From DATKPE01 sp035524335 (lineage in GTDB: Bacteria > Bacteroidota > Ignavibacteria > UBA10030 > SZUA-254): a DNA stretch of 38,013 bases. The stretch is taken from contig DATKPE010000027.1 in assembly GCA_035524335.1 (NCBI GenBank), positions 1 through 38,013 of the forward strand, in the 5' to 3' direction. Position 1 is the first letter of the stretch, and the number at the start of each line of letters is the position of its first letter. The notes below the pieces were generated by a model that did not search any database, had not been told where the DNA came from, and saw only the letters and a list, made by a program, of their open reading frames with translations. Below, one piece after another: positions 8,612 through 15,997 of the stretch. A program made the position numbers and the translations under genes.

Positions 8612-9259
8612 TTACGGTTTCTGCATTTTCTTCCAATCGGCCAGAAAGCGTTCGAGACCGATATCGGTAAGGGGGTGTTTGATCATCTGGGCGAACACAC
8701 TGTAGGGCATTGTGCCGATGTGTGCGCCGGCCATCGCCGCGTCGACAACGTGGAGCGGATGGCGGATGCTGGCAACGAGGACCTGTGTGTCAAATCCGTA
8801 GTTCGTATAGATCGTCATGATCTGACGGATGAGATCCATGCCGTTCGCGCTGATATCGTCGAGCCGGCCGACAAACGGACTGATGATGTACGCGCCTGCC
8901 TTCGCGGCGAAGAGCGCCTGCGTCGCGGAAAAACAGAGCGTCACGTTGGTCCTGATTCCTTCGGCCTTCAGCTGTTTGACCGCTTTCAGCCCTTCCCGGA
9001 TGAGGGGGACTTTGACAACAATGTTATCGGCGATCTTCACGAGGGACCGGGCTTCCTTCAGCATGCCGTCCAGATCGGTGGAGACCACCTCGGCGCTCAC
9101 GTCGCCTTTGACGACGGCGCAGATCTCCCGGAGGACCGTCGGGAAATCGCGGCCCTCTTTGGCGACCAGACTCGGATTTGTCGTCACGCCGTCGCAGAAT
9201 CCCATGCTGGCGGCTTCCCGGATCTCATTCACATTTGCGGTATCGAGAAATATTTTCAT
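8612..9259 (-). CDS. tal: Transaldolase, small (FSA/TalC-like) type
   Basis: A 215-residue TIM-barrel enzyme of the non-oxidative pentose phosphate pathway that transfers a dihydroxyacetone unit between sugar phosphates. The Schiff-base lysine is K83 (NIVVKVPL); DTAN and TTNPSLVAK are also present. Two positions that separate fructose-6-phosphate aldolases from transaldolases read as transaldolase: Glu57 where aldolases have Gln, and Phe129 in SPFVGR where they have Tyr. The start at 9259 (MKIFLDTAN) is preferred because GGAG lies 8 nt upstream and family members begin there. It is 17 bp after rng. Confidence 0.93.
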   Translation of the reverse strand: MKIFLDTANVNEIREAASMGFCDGVTTNPSLVAKEGRDFPTVLREICAVVKGDVSAEVVSTDLDGMLKEARSLVKIADNIVVKVPLIREGLKAVKQLKAEGIRTNVTLCFSATQALFAAKAGAYIISPFVGRLDDISANGMDLIRQIMTIYTNYGFDTQVLVASIRHPLHVVDAAMAGAHIGTMPYSVFAQMIKHPLTDIGLERFLADWKKMQKP

Positions 9260-9276
9260 TCTGAAGACTCCAGTGC

Positions 9277-10938
9277 TCACGAATTGAATTGTTCGGTAAT
9301 GTCCTTGTTCTGCTTCACCGAGACGAGGTGAAATTCCGCAATGGGCAGTTTCGGATCCTCCTCGATACGGATGACCGTCAGGTATTTGAACCGGAGCTTG
9401 GCGATCCGGCTGATGGTTCCCTCACGGAGGAAGGCGGCGACCGACGGGTGCACGCGGAGATTCAGCCGCCGTTCCCGCCCTTCCGCCTTGAACCGGCGGA
9501 GCCACCGTTCGATGTGGTTCACGATGCTCGATTTCGACTGGACGAGACCGCCCCCGCCGCAGACCGGACACGGTTCGCTGAAGCTGTGAAGAATATTCTG
9601 CCGGATCCTCTGCCGTGTGATCTGGACGATGCCGAGCTCGGTCATCGGCAGAACCGTGACCTTCGCCCGGTCGCGGCGAAATTCCTTACGCAGTTCGTCG
9701 TAGACCTTCTTGCGGTTCCGGTCATCCTCCAGGTCGATGAAGTCGATGACGATGATGCCCCCCATATCCCGGAGACGGAGCTGACGGCACACCTCCCGCG
9801 CGGCTTCGAGGTTCGTCCGGAGCGAGTTCAGCTCCTGCTCGCGCTTCGCGGCATACCGTCCGCTGTTCACGTCGATCACGACCATCGCCTCGGTCTGATC
9901 GATGATGATATAGCCGCCGCTTTTCAGCCAGACTTTCCTGCTGAGGGCGATCGCGATTTCGCGTTCAACACCGTAGGCGTCGAATATCGGCTCCCGTTCC
10001 TTGTAGAACTCGATCTTGTCGACCATCTGCGGGGAGTTCAGCTTGACGTAGGCGCGGATTTCCTTGTACAGCTTGCGGGAATCGACGGCAACCCGGTCGA
10101 CGGAATCGGTGAAGAGATCCCGTATCACGCTCGACGTGGTCGCCATATCCTTATAGAGGAGCGCCGGGGGACGCTCGGTCTTGACGCTTTTCTCGATCTC
10201 CCGCCAGGTGGCGATCAGCCCCTCCAGATCCTGCTTCAGAAGGGCTTCCTCCTTATCCTGCGCGACCGTCCGGATGATGACGCCGAACCCCTCGGGCAGA
10301 ATGCTCCGCACGATGCGGCGGAGTCTCCGTTTCTCCTTGAAGTTGGTCATCTTTTTGGAGACTCCGATCTTCCCGTCGAACGGCAGAAGAACGAGGAAGC
10401 GGCCCGGCAGGGAGACTTCGGAAGTGACCCGGACGCCCTTTTTGGCGACCGGCTCCTTGGTGACCTGGATGATGATATCCTGTCCCGATTTCAGGTCCGG
10501 CAGAGGATATGCTTTGCCGTTGGAACGGCCCGGCTGGGATCCTGAGGGGGATTGACGGGGGGGTGGTGCGGTCTGGGTTCGTACTGCCTCGGCCTGCGGC
10601 TTTGCGCCTTCCGCCGGATGGGGGGTATCGCCCGACGGTTCGTCGTCGTCGCCGTCATCGGTGTCGACGTCGGCGTCGTCGTCGCCGATCAGAGAGGTAT
10701 ATTCGTTCAGTGTATCGCCGATATCGGAGAAATGCAGGAAAGCATCCTGCTTGAGACCGATATCGATGAAGGCGGCCCGGATACCGGGCATAACCTTGGC
10801 AACTCTGCCGAGGTAGATATCGCCGACCATCCGCTCTTTTTCGGGGGTTTCAACATAGAGCTCTGCGAGCTTCTTGTCCTCCGTAATGGCGATGCGGATC
10901 TCGTTGGCGGTGGCATTGATAACAATTTCTTTTCTCAT
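9277..10938 (-). CDS. rng: Ribonuclease G/E family endoribonuclease
   Basis: A 553-residue single-strand-specific endoribonuclease for rRNA maturation and mRNA decay. It contains an S1-like RNA-binding domain (about residues 35-175), an RNase H-like region and a DNase I-like catalytic domain with the Mg-binding acids D356 (MVVIDVNSGR) and D399 (IIVIDFIDLED). The zinc-link cysteines are C457 and C460 (CPVCGGGG). It lacks the long C-terminal degradosome scaffold of E. coli RNase E. Unusually, an acidic then Pro/Gln-rich insert of about 60 residues (86-147) interrupts the S1 domain. The start MRKEIVINA is preferred; GGAG lies 13 nt upstream. Its transcript has a long leader. Confidence 0.95.
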   Translation of the reverse strand: MRKEIVINATANEIRIAITEDKKLAELYVETPEKERMVGDIYLGRVAKVMPGIRAAFIDIGLKQDAFLHFSDIGDTLNEYTSLIGDDDADVDTDDGDDDEPSGDTPHPAEGAKPQAEAVRTQTAPPPRQSPSGSQPGRSNGKAYPLPDLKSGQDIIIQVTKEPVAKKGVRVTSEVSLPGRFLVLLPFDGKIGVSKKMTNFKEKRRLRRIVRSILPEGFGVIIRTVAQDKEEALLKQDLEGLIATWREIEKSVKTERPPALLYKDMATTSSVIRDLFTDSVDRVAVDSRKLYKEIRAYVKLNSPQMVDKIEFYKEREPIFDAYGVEREIAIALSRKVWLKSGGYIIIDQTEAMVVIDVNSGRYAAKREQELNSLRTNLEAAREVCRQLRLRDMGGIIVIDFIDLEDDRNRKKVYDELRKEFRRDRAKVTVLPMTELGIVQITRQRIRQNILHSFSEPCPVCGGGGLVQSKSSIVNHIERWLRRFKAEGRERRLNLRVHPSVAAFLREGTISRIAKLRFKYLTVIRIEEDPKLPIAEFHLVSVKQNKDITEQFNS

Positions 10939-11147
10939 AGAAAACACTCTGCTCCTGCGGCCCGGAGAACGGCGCGATGAGGCTGCCGAAACCGGCCGGA
11001 TTGATGGGATCGATAACACGGCAACGACGCCTGCGGATCAAAGCCGCGGCAAGGCCATGGCACGAAGCGAGCACATGTTCTCTTTCGAGAAAAAACACCC
11101 GTAGCAGTACAACGCCCGTCATCGTTAACCAGAGGCCTGTTGCTGAC

Positions 11148-11166
11148 TGAAAATCCATGATTTTCA
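11148..11166. repeat. Perfect palindrome in the rng leader
   Basis: TGAAAATC, CAT, GATTTTCA: 8-bp arms around 3 bases, about 40 bp downstream of the predicted rng transcription start. It could be an operator or an RNA hairpin. Next to it, three GATGAA copies occur between 11170 and 11203, two of them as ATCGATGAA. Confidence 0.75.
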
Positions 11167-11212
11167 AGCGATGAAATCGATGAAATTTGAAGAAAATCGA
11201 TGAATACCATAT

Positions 11213-11241
11213 AAAGTACATATTAATTGCCTGGTTTGCAA
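11213..11241 (-). promoter_or_regulatory. Predicted sigma70-like promoter of rng operon
   Basis: On the minus strand, TTGCAA (11236-11241), a 17-nt spacer and TACTTT (11213-11218). The predicted start near 11206 lies about 270 nt before the rng ATG. Same layout as the other promoters in the window. Confidence 0.55.
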
Positions 11242-11418
11242 GAGATATTCTCCCCCCGGTTCATCGCGGCGGTGCGCTGCCGGCAGGTCTGAATCCCGCC
11301 GGTTCCGTCTCCGGTTATACCGCAGAGTCCCTTCCGAACTTTAATAAAACCCCGGAGAACAATGCGGGAACGGGAGTAGCGGCGATCCGTTCAACATGTG
11401 ATTTGCATCATGACCTGA

Positions 11419-11447
11419 TTGGATCTTCTGCCATGCCTCCGTACTTT
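11419..11447 (+). promoter_or_regulatory. Predicted promoter of the pilin-like cassette
   Basis: TTGGAT (11419-11424), 17-nt spacer, TACTTT (11442-11447). Transcription would begin near 11454, about 20 nt before the first ATG. The TACTTTATAT run is the same as in the divergent rng promoter. Confidence 0.6.
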
Positions 11448-11473
11448 ATATCAACATTTTATATGGGGTCAGC

Positions 11474-11968
11474 ATGAACACCGGTCAGATGCTTCTGACA
11501 CTTGGCGCTTTGGTCATTCTGTCGACAGTCGTTCTCTCGATGAACAGAACGTATCTGAACGACGAGAAGGACACCCTGAAAACCGAAATCGGCATTACGG
11601 CGGTTTCCCTTGCGACGTCGCTGATCCAGGAGGCGGGCGGCAAGGCATTCGACGAAAAGAGCGACACCACATCGCTGACGGTCACCGATTCTCTCACCGC
11701 GGCGAACAAGCTCGGTCCGGAAGCGGGCGAGACGCGCGCCACGTTCGACGATTTCGACGACTACAACAACCTCGATACGACGATCTCCTATCCGAACACC
11801 GGGCAGTTCCATATCCACTCCACCGTGTTCTACACGAACCCGGCGAAACCGGATTCCAATTACAATACGAAGTCGTGGTTCAAAAAAATCGTCGTGAAGG
11901 TCTCCAGTCCCAGCATGACCGATACCATCACGATGGGCTACGTCTTCAGTTACTTCTACTATCGCTGA
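11474..11968 (+). CDS. Single-span pseudopilin-like protein, cassette gene 1
   Basis: A 164-residue protein not assigned to a named family. It has one hydrophobic segment at residues 6-23 (MLLTLGALVILSTVVLS), then a helix-prone stretch and a polar, Asp/Thr-rich C-terminal domain ending in SYFYYR. This is the overall build of a type IV pilin-like protein (N-terminal helix, globular C-terminus), but there is no Gly-Phe-Thr-Leu-x-Glu cleavage site. It is the first gene of a three-gene unit with its own promoter; gene 2 follows after 18 bp. A minor pilin/pseudopilin analogue is an inference from topology and neighbours. Confidence 0.75.
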   Translation: MNTGQMLLTLGALVILSTVVLSMNRTYLNDEKDTLKTEIGITAVSLATSLIQEAGGKAFDEKSDTTSLTVTDSLTAANKLGPEAGETRATFDDFDDYNNLDTTISYPNTGQFHIHSTVFYTNPAKPDSNYNTKSWFKKIVVKVSSPSMTDTITMGYVFSYFYYR

Positions 11969-11986
11969 GGAGAGGGGAAACAGTCC

Positions 11987-12583
11987 ATGGGTAATTCGAC
12001 CATACTCGATATCATCGGTTCCGTGGTGATCGCCGGCTTTCTCCTGATGATCGTGCTGAATCTGTACGGCACGATCTCGAACGCCACCTTCGTCACCAAC
12101 AACGAACTCGTCGTGCAGACAAACCTCGTCACGCTCGTCACGCTGATGGAGCATGATTTCCGGCGGCTCGGATACTGCGCCAACCCCGTGAAGGTCGCGG
12201 ATCCAACCCTGAACATCAAGGCGGCCTCGGCGCACAGCATCTCCTTCGTCACCGACGTGAACTGCAACGGCAATCTCGACACGCTGACCTATTCGGTGAG
12301 CGACACCTCGGCCCTGCACAGCACGACGAACCCGCACGACATGTTTCTGCTCCGGACCATCGACGGGGTGACGCAGAGACTGTCGCTCGGCCTGACGATG
12401 TTCAATTTTTCCTATTATGACGTCCTGGGCGATTCGATCCCGAACCCGGTCGCGGATCCGCGCCAGATCTACACCATGCAGCTTTCGATCGAACTCCAGA
12501 GTCCGGCGGCATACGACACCACCTATTCCTACGCCTACTGGAGACAGCTCCGTCTGACATCGCAAAATTTACGCAACCGCTAG
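11987..12583 (+). CDS. PilW/PulJ-like single-span protein, cassette gene 2
   Basis: A 198-residue protein with a hydrophobic helix at residues 8-28 and the segment LMEHDFRRLGYCA (53-65), which resembles the (D)xRxAGY signature following the helix of PilW/PulJ minor pilins. The C-terminal domain is beta-rich. Two cysteines (C64, C93) could form a disulfide, as in many minor pilins. A canonical prepilin peptidase site is missing: the N-terminus is MGNSTILDIIGS without the Glu5 residue. A GGAGAGGGG Shine-Dalgarno precedes the ATG. Only 9 bp separate it from gene 3. Assignment is by analogy, not a confident family match. Confidence 0.75.
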   Translation: MGNSTILDIIGSVVIAGFLLMIVLNLYGTISNATFVTNNELVVQTNLVTLVTLMEHDFRRLGYCANPVKVADPTLNIKAASAHSISFVTDVNCNGNLDTLTYSVSDTSALHSTTNPHDMFLLRTIDGVTQRLSLGLTMFNFSYYDVLGDSIPNPVADPRQIYTMQLSIELQSPAAYDTTYSYAYWRQLRLTSQNLRNR

Positions 12584-12592
12584 GAGGAACGT

Positions 12593-13879
12593 ATGGGCCG
12601 ATCGGCAATTCTGATGGTCATGGGTCTCAGCCTTGTGCTGCTGATGGCGACATCGGGTCTGAAACGCGACGTCAATCTCGCGTATGAAAATTACCTGACC
12701 TACACGAATTCAACGCATGCGCACAATATCGCCCTCAGCGCGGCGAACATGGGCGCGAACGCGGTGTTCATGAACAACGCCTGGACGACGGGCTATTCCG
12801 GGGTCAGCTACGACGGCGGCACCTTCGACGTCACTGTCACCAACCCCACGGCCAACCAGACCAAGATCACGTCGGTCGGGCATCTGACCAAGGCGATGCT
12901 TGGCGGCAATCTGGTCACCATCAACGACACCGTCCAGGTGCTCCTCCAGCCGAGCACGTTTTCCAAGTTCGGCGTCTATATCAACAATATGAGCGGCGTC
13001 GCGTGGGCGACCGGCGACACCGTCTGGGGACCGTGCCACATCGAAGGCACGATGAACGTGCTCGGGACCCCCGTGTTCTACGGCAAGGTGACCACCAAGA
13101 GCGGCACCAACCCGGCAAAACTGCCGGCCGCAAACGCGACCCCGAAATTCTACGGCACCTACCAGTCGGGCGTGAGCGTTCCGCTTCCGACCAATTTCGG
13201 CGCCCTGCAGACGGCCGCGTCGAGCGGCGGAAAACTCTTCACACCGCCGGGATCTCCCGCGGGCGCCTATTCCGTCAACATGACACTGCTTGCGAACGGA
13301 CAGATCCACTACCAGGAATACAAGGGTGCCACGAAAGTCAGCGACGTGACGACGGCCCTCACCACCCTCGCACCGAATGGCGCGATCGTCGTCAGCGGCG
13401 GCGACATCAATCTTCAGGGGACGATCAACGGACAGGCCACGATCGGTTCGATCGCCGCCAGCGGCAACGGCGGGAACGTCCACATCGTGGGCAACATCAA
13501 GTACAACAACGATCCGCAGACGAACCCGGCGAGCACCGACATGCTCGGCATCGTCGCCGACAACAATGTCGACATCCCGCTTCCGAGCGGCTATCCGAGC
13601 ACGGCCGCACCGCACGATTATCTGATCGAAGCCGCAGTGTTTGCCCGGACGGGGAATTTCAGCGCCGCCTATACCTCCAGCATGGGCAAGCTGGGAGCGG
13701 TCACGCTCTACGGCTCCCTCGTCACGAATACCATCGGCGCCTTCGCGGCCGGCGATGCGAACGGCAACGTCCTTTACGGGTACAGCAACAAGTTCAATTT
13801 CGACGAACGTCTGATGGTGGGCGCGCCGCCTGCCTACCCGACAACGGGAACGCTGGAAGTCATCTCGTGGAAAGAATAG
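12593..13879 (+). CDS. PilX/DUF4900-like surface protein, cassette gene 3
   Basis: A 428-residue protein with a hydrophobic N-terminal helix (residues 4-20), a helical stretch rich in small residues (SAANMGANAVF) and a large Gly/Asn/Thr-rich, beta-strand-prone region. Segments such as SVGHL, IEGTMNVLGTPVFYGKV and ISGG-type turns (VVSGGDINLQGTINGQATI) recall PilX-like or DUF4900 proteins with repeated beta-helix rungs. Codon use is GC-rich like the neighbours. A strong AGGAGG lies 5 nt before the ATG. A strong terminator follows 27 bp after the stop, so this is the last gene of the unit. A surface-exposed filament or adhesin role is inferred. Confidence 0.78.
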   Translation: MGRSAILMVMGLSLVLLMATSGLKRDVNLAYENYLTYTNSTHAHNIALSAANMGANAVFMNNAWTTGYSGVSYDGGTFDVTVTNPTANQTKITSVGHLTKAMLGGNLVTINDTVQVLLQPSTFSKFGVYINNMSGVAWATGDTVWGPCHIEGTMNVLGTPVFYGKVTTKSGTNPAKLPAANATPKFYGTYQSGVSVPLPTNFGALQTAASSGGKLFTPPGSPAGAYSVNMTLLANGQIHYQEYKGATKVSDVTTALTTLAPNGAIVVSGGDINLQGTINGQATIGSIAASGNGGNVHIVGNIKYNNDPQTNPASTDMLGIVADNNVDIPLPSGYPSTAAPHDYLIEAAVFARTGNFSAAYTSSMGKLGAVTLYGSLVTNTIGAFAAGDANGNVLYGYSNKFNFDERLMVGAPPAYPTTGTLEVISWKE

Positions 13880-13905
13880 CAGTCTGCACCGGGTAACCGG
13901 AATGG

Positions 13906-13942
13906 AACCCCGCCGGCGGCATGGCCGGCGGGGTTTTCTTTT
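13906..13942 (+). terminator. Strong intrinsic terminator of the pilin-like cassette
   Basis: CCCCGCCGGC (13908-13917) pairs with GCCGGCGGGG (13924-13933) around a 6-nt loop. An AA/TT extension and a T-rich tail TTTTCTTTT (13934-13942) complete it. Confidence 0.9.
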
Positions 13943-13972
13943 GCATAAAACAGGTGAACCTGCGGAGAGGGT

Positions 13973-14087
13973 AAAAAAAGGGATCAAGCTTCCCCGTGTC
14001 ACACGAAAACATTTTCCTACCGTTGCTTCCTTCCGGACCTGGCGGGGTTTGGAAACTTCCCGTTGCACGGGACTTGATCCCGGACTG
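13973..14087 (-). ncRNA. ffs: Small signal recognition particle RNA (4.5S type)
   Basis: On the minus strand the conserved SRP domain IV apical sequence CCAGGTCCGGAAGGAAGCA is present (within 14025-14045). The ends pair: GGGATCAAG (14073-14081) with CTTGATCCC (13980-13988), giving a hairpin of about 102 nt. Seven T (13973-13979) follow as terminator. It lacks the Alu domain, as in most Gram-negative bacteria. The RNA binds Ffh and serves co-translational membrane targeting. A promoter lies directly upstream at 14094-14122, which places the 5' end near 14087. The apical motif and pairing termini make this assignment strong. Confidence 0.93.
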
Positions 14088-14093
14088 CCCTTC

Positions 14094-14122
14094 AACATAG
14101 GGATAAATCGGTACAAATACAA
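14094..14122 (-). promoter_or_regulatory. Predicted promoter of the SRP RNA gene
   Basis: On the minus strand, TTGTAT (14117-14122), 17-nt spacer, TATGTT (14094-14099). The expected start is about 7 nt further on, matching the 5' end of the folded RNA. Confidence 0.65.
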
Positions 14123-14160
14123 TCCGGCGGGCCGGAAAGACGGCCGGGCCGTGGCGAAAA

Positions 14161-14529
14161 TCAGGTTGCGAGGATCCTGTCGATTGCCGCGGTGAGGGAA
14201 TTCAGCTCGATCGGCTTCGTCAGATAGTCGTTCGCCCCCTGTTTGACCGCCTCGATCGCGATCGAGATATCGTCAACCGCCGTAAGGACCAGGACGCGCG
14301 ACTGGATCTTTTGCCTGCGGATCTGCTTCAGAAGCTCGATGCCGTTCATCCGGGGCATGCGGATGTCGACCAGCAGAAGATCGAAATTTTTCCTGGCCAG
14401 TATCTCGAGCGCGGTATCCCCGTCATCGGCGGTCTCCACGCTGTACCCTTCCGCGGTCAGCTGATCCTTCATCAGCATGCGAAGAATATCTTCATCGTCT
14501 ACAAAAAGCACTGAAACTGGTTTCGTCAT
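14161..14529 (-). CDS. Single-domain response regulator (CheY-like receiver)
   Basis: A 122-residue receiver domain with no output domain. The acidic pocket is D11/D12, the phosphoacceptor D55 (LLVDIRMPRMNG), and the switch residues T83 and K105 (YLTKP). All key residues are present, so it should be phosphorylated by a histidine kinase not found in this window. It is the last gene after the TPR/beta-barrel and glycosyltransferase genes (64-bp gap), with AGGAT 8 nt before the ATG. This position suggests, but does not prove, that it regulates polysaccharide production by protein-protein contact. Confidence 0.93.
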   Translation of the reverse strand: MTKPVSVLFVDDEDILRMLMKDQLTAEGYSVETADDGDTALEILARKNFDLLLVDIRMPRMNGIELLKQIRRQKIQSRVLVLTAVDDISIAIEAVKQGANDYLTKPIELNSLTAAIDRILAT

Positions 14530-14593
14530 TCAAGCATCCTTTTGCTGATGGAACTATTGATGATGATCCGGCGGCCTGCGGAAACGATCTCTG

Positions 14594-15997
14594 TCAGGGA
14601 GCGCCGGCACCGGCCGGAAACCGGTTTGTCGTTTTATCCCACGGCAGATCCTTCTTCCGGAGAATCGACCGGAAGAAGATGAAGAGGGCCCGTCCGGTCG
14701 CCGAAAAATTAATGATGTTGGAGATCGGAAGCCGTACGATGCTGAGCGTCGCCGCCCAGAGACCGTAGATGCGCCGCACCGTGATGAACCGGTGCGCGAT
14801 CCGCCAGAGCATCAGCACGCTGTCGATCACCACCAGATCCCACAACATCGTCCCCTTCGCCACCATCGGCGGGAGCTGTTCGTACGCCGAAAATCCGAAC
14901 CGGATCGCCTCGTACATCATAAGATACGAAATTACAAGATAGGCAAAAAAGTTGATGATATTCGCCATCACAGCCTTCCGGTCACGGTAGAGGATGAACC
15001 GGAACCGGGCATCCCCCAGCCAGCCGGTCAGTTTCCACGACTGGAGACAGATGCCCGTCACCCACCTGCTCTTCTGCCGGATGGCGGTTTTCATCGTGTA
15101 GGGAAAATAACTCCGCGTCGCGCAGTTGATCCCGAACGGCCTGTAGACGAAGAGCATTTTGGCCTTGCCGAGGGCAAGACGGAGCGCGAGGTCGTAGTCC
15201 TCCGTGAGCGATTTCGACCTGAATATATTTTTGGCGAACGACGTGCCGACAAAATCGATGAGCCAGCGGTTGAACGCCGTACCAACCCCCGCGGAGGGAA
15301 CAAAACCGCTGAAGTTCTGACGAACGTGCAGATCCTTCGTGTGGTATTCCGCGAATTCGTCCGCATACGTCCAGTGAATGAGATTGAAATGGCTCATGTG
15401 CAGAGGAAACACCGGCATCTGCAGCATGTCATACTCGGGGATGAGGTAATTCTGGATCTTCAGCGACATCGGATGGATCACATCCTCCGAATCGTGCATC
15501 AGAATGATGTCATACCGGATGCCGGTCTGATTTTCCCAGCGCACCATCCCCTCGTGGATCTGGTTCAGATTGTCCGCCTTCGTTGTCGGGCCGGGATGAC
15601 TCCCGACGACCGCATGGACGTTCGGGAAGCGGCGGCTGACCTCCTCCACTTTCGCGATCGTGGCAGGATCGTTAGGATAAACCCCGACAAAAAAATCGTA
15701 ACTCCGGTACTGGATCGTGGTGCAGGCGTTGATGAGCATCCTGTCGATGACCTCATGCTCCTTCCACGCGGGCACAAAGATCGCAATCGGCTTCTCCGGC
15801 ACCGTGTGGAGATCCTCCGGGGAATCATAGGTGTACCGGTTGAATTTTTTCCGTGCGAAGAGATGATGAAACCAGTAATACATGTCGATGAAGACGTCGT
15901 CCAGACCGCTCACGAAGAGGAACATTGCCACCACAAACGTCGCGATGTACAGTTCATGATGAGAAGAACGGAGAATATCGATGAGAAGCCGGATCAA
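14594..15997 (-). CDS. NfrB-like processive family 2 glycosyltransferase
   Basis: A 467-residue inner-membrane enzyme. One span lies near residues 18-38, then a cytoplasmic GT-A domain with the processive GT2 hallmarks: DSED at 169-172, TED at 265-267 and QKSRW (QxxRW) at 308-312. Several C-terminal spans follow. The tail LPWDKTTNRFP resembles NfrB (phage N4 adsorption protein B), known in E. coli as a c-di-GMP-activated exopolysaccharide synthase, but the C-terminal MshEN c-di-GMP-binding domain of NfrB is absent. The start is taken as TTG at 15997, overlapping the preceding stop (TTGA) with AGGA upstream. A longer reading from 16162 would run 55 low-quality residues inside the neighbour. 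Confidence 0.85.
   Translation of the reverse strand: MIRLLIDILRSSHHELYIATFVVAMFLFVSGLDDVFIDMYYWFHHLFARKKFNRYTYDSPEDLHTVPEKPIAIFVPAWKEHEVIDRMLINACTTIQYRSYDFFVGVYPNDPATIAKVEEVSRRFPNVHAVVGSHPGPTTKADNLNQIHEGMVRWENQTGIRYDIILMHDSEDVIHPMSLKIQNYLIPEYDMLQMPVFPLHMSHFNLIHWTYADEFAEYHTKDLHVRQNFSGFVPSAGVGTAFNRWLIDFVGTSFAKNIFRSKSLTEDYDLALRLALGKAKMLFVYRPFGINCATRSYFPYTMKTAIRQKSRWVTGICLQSWKLTGWLGDARFRFILYRDRKAVMANIINFFAYLVISYLMMYEAIRFGFSAYEQLPPMVAKGTMLWDLVVIDSVLMLWRIAHRFITVRRIYGLWAATLSIVRLPISNIINFSATGRALFIFFRSILRKKDLPWDKTTNRFPAGAGAP

Larger units (their letters stand above)
10939..11473. other. Divergent intergenic region (535 bp) with long rng leader
   Basis: No gene is supported here. It contains a minus-strand promoter for rng (11213-11241), a plus-strand promoter for the pilin-like cassette (11419-11447), a perfect 19-bp palindrome (11148-11166), and GATGAA-containing repeats at 11170-11203. 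The rng transcript would carry about 270 nt before its start codon. The part from 11242 to 11410 shows no feature I can name. Confidence 0.7.

Noticed and set aside
12710..14122. 470-codon minus-strand frame
   Set aside because: Opposite the third pilin-like gene and through the SRP RNA; composition is Arg/Val/Asp-rich with no recognisable protein features.
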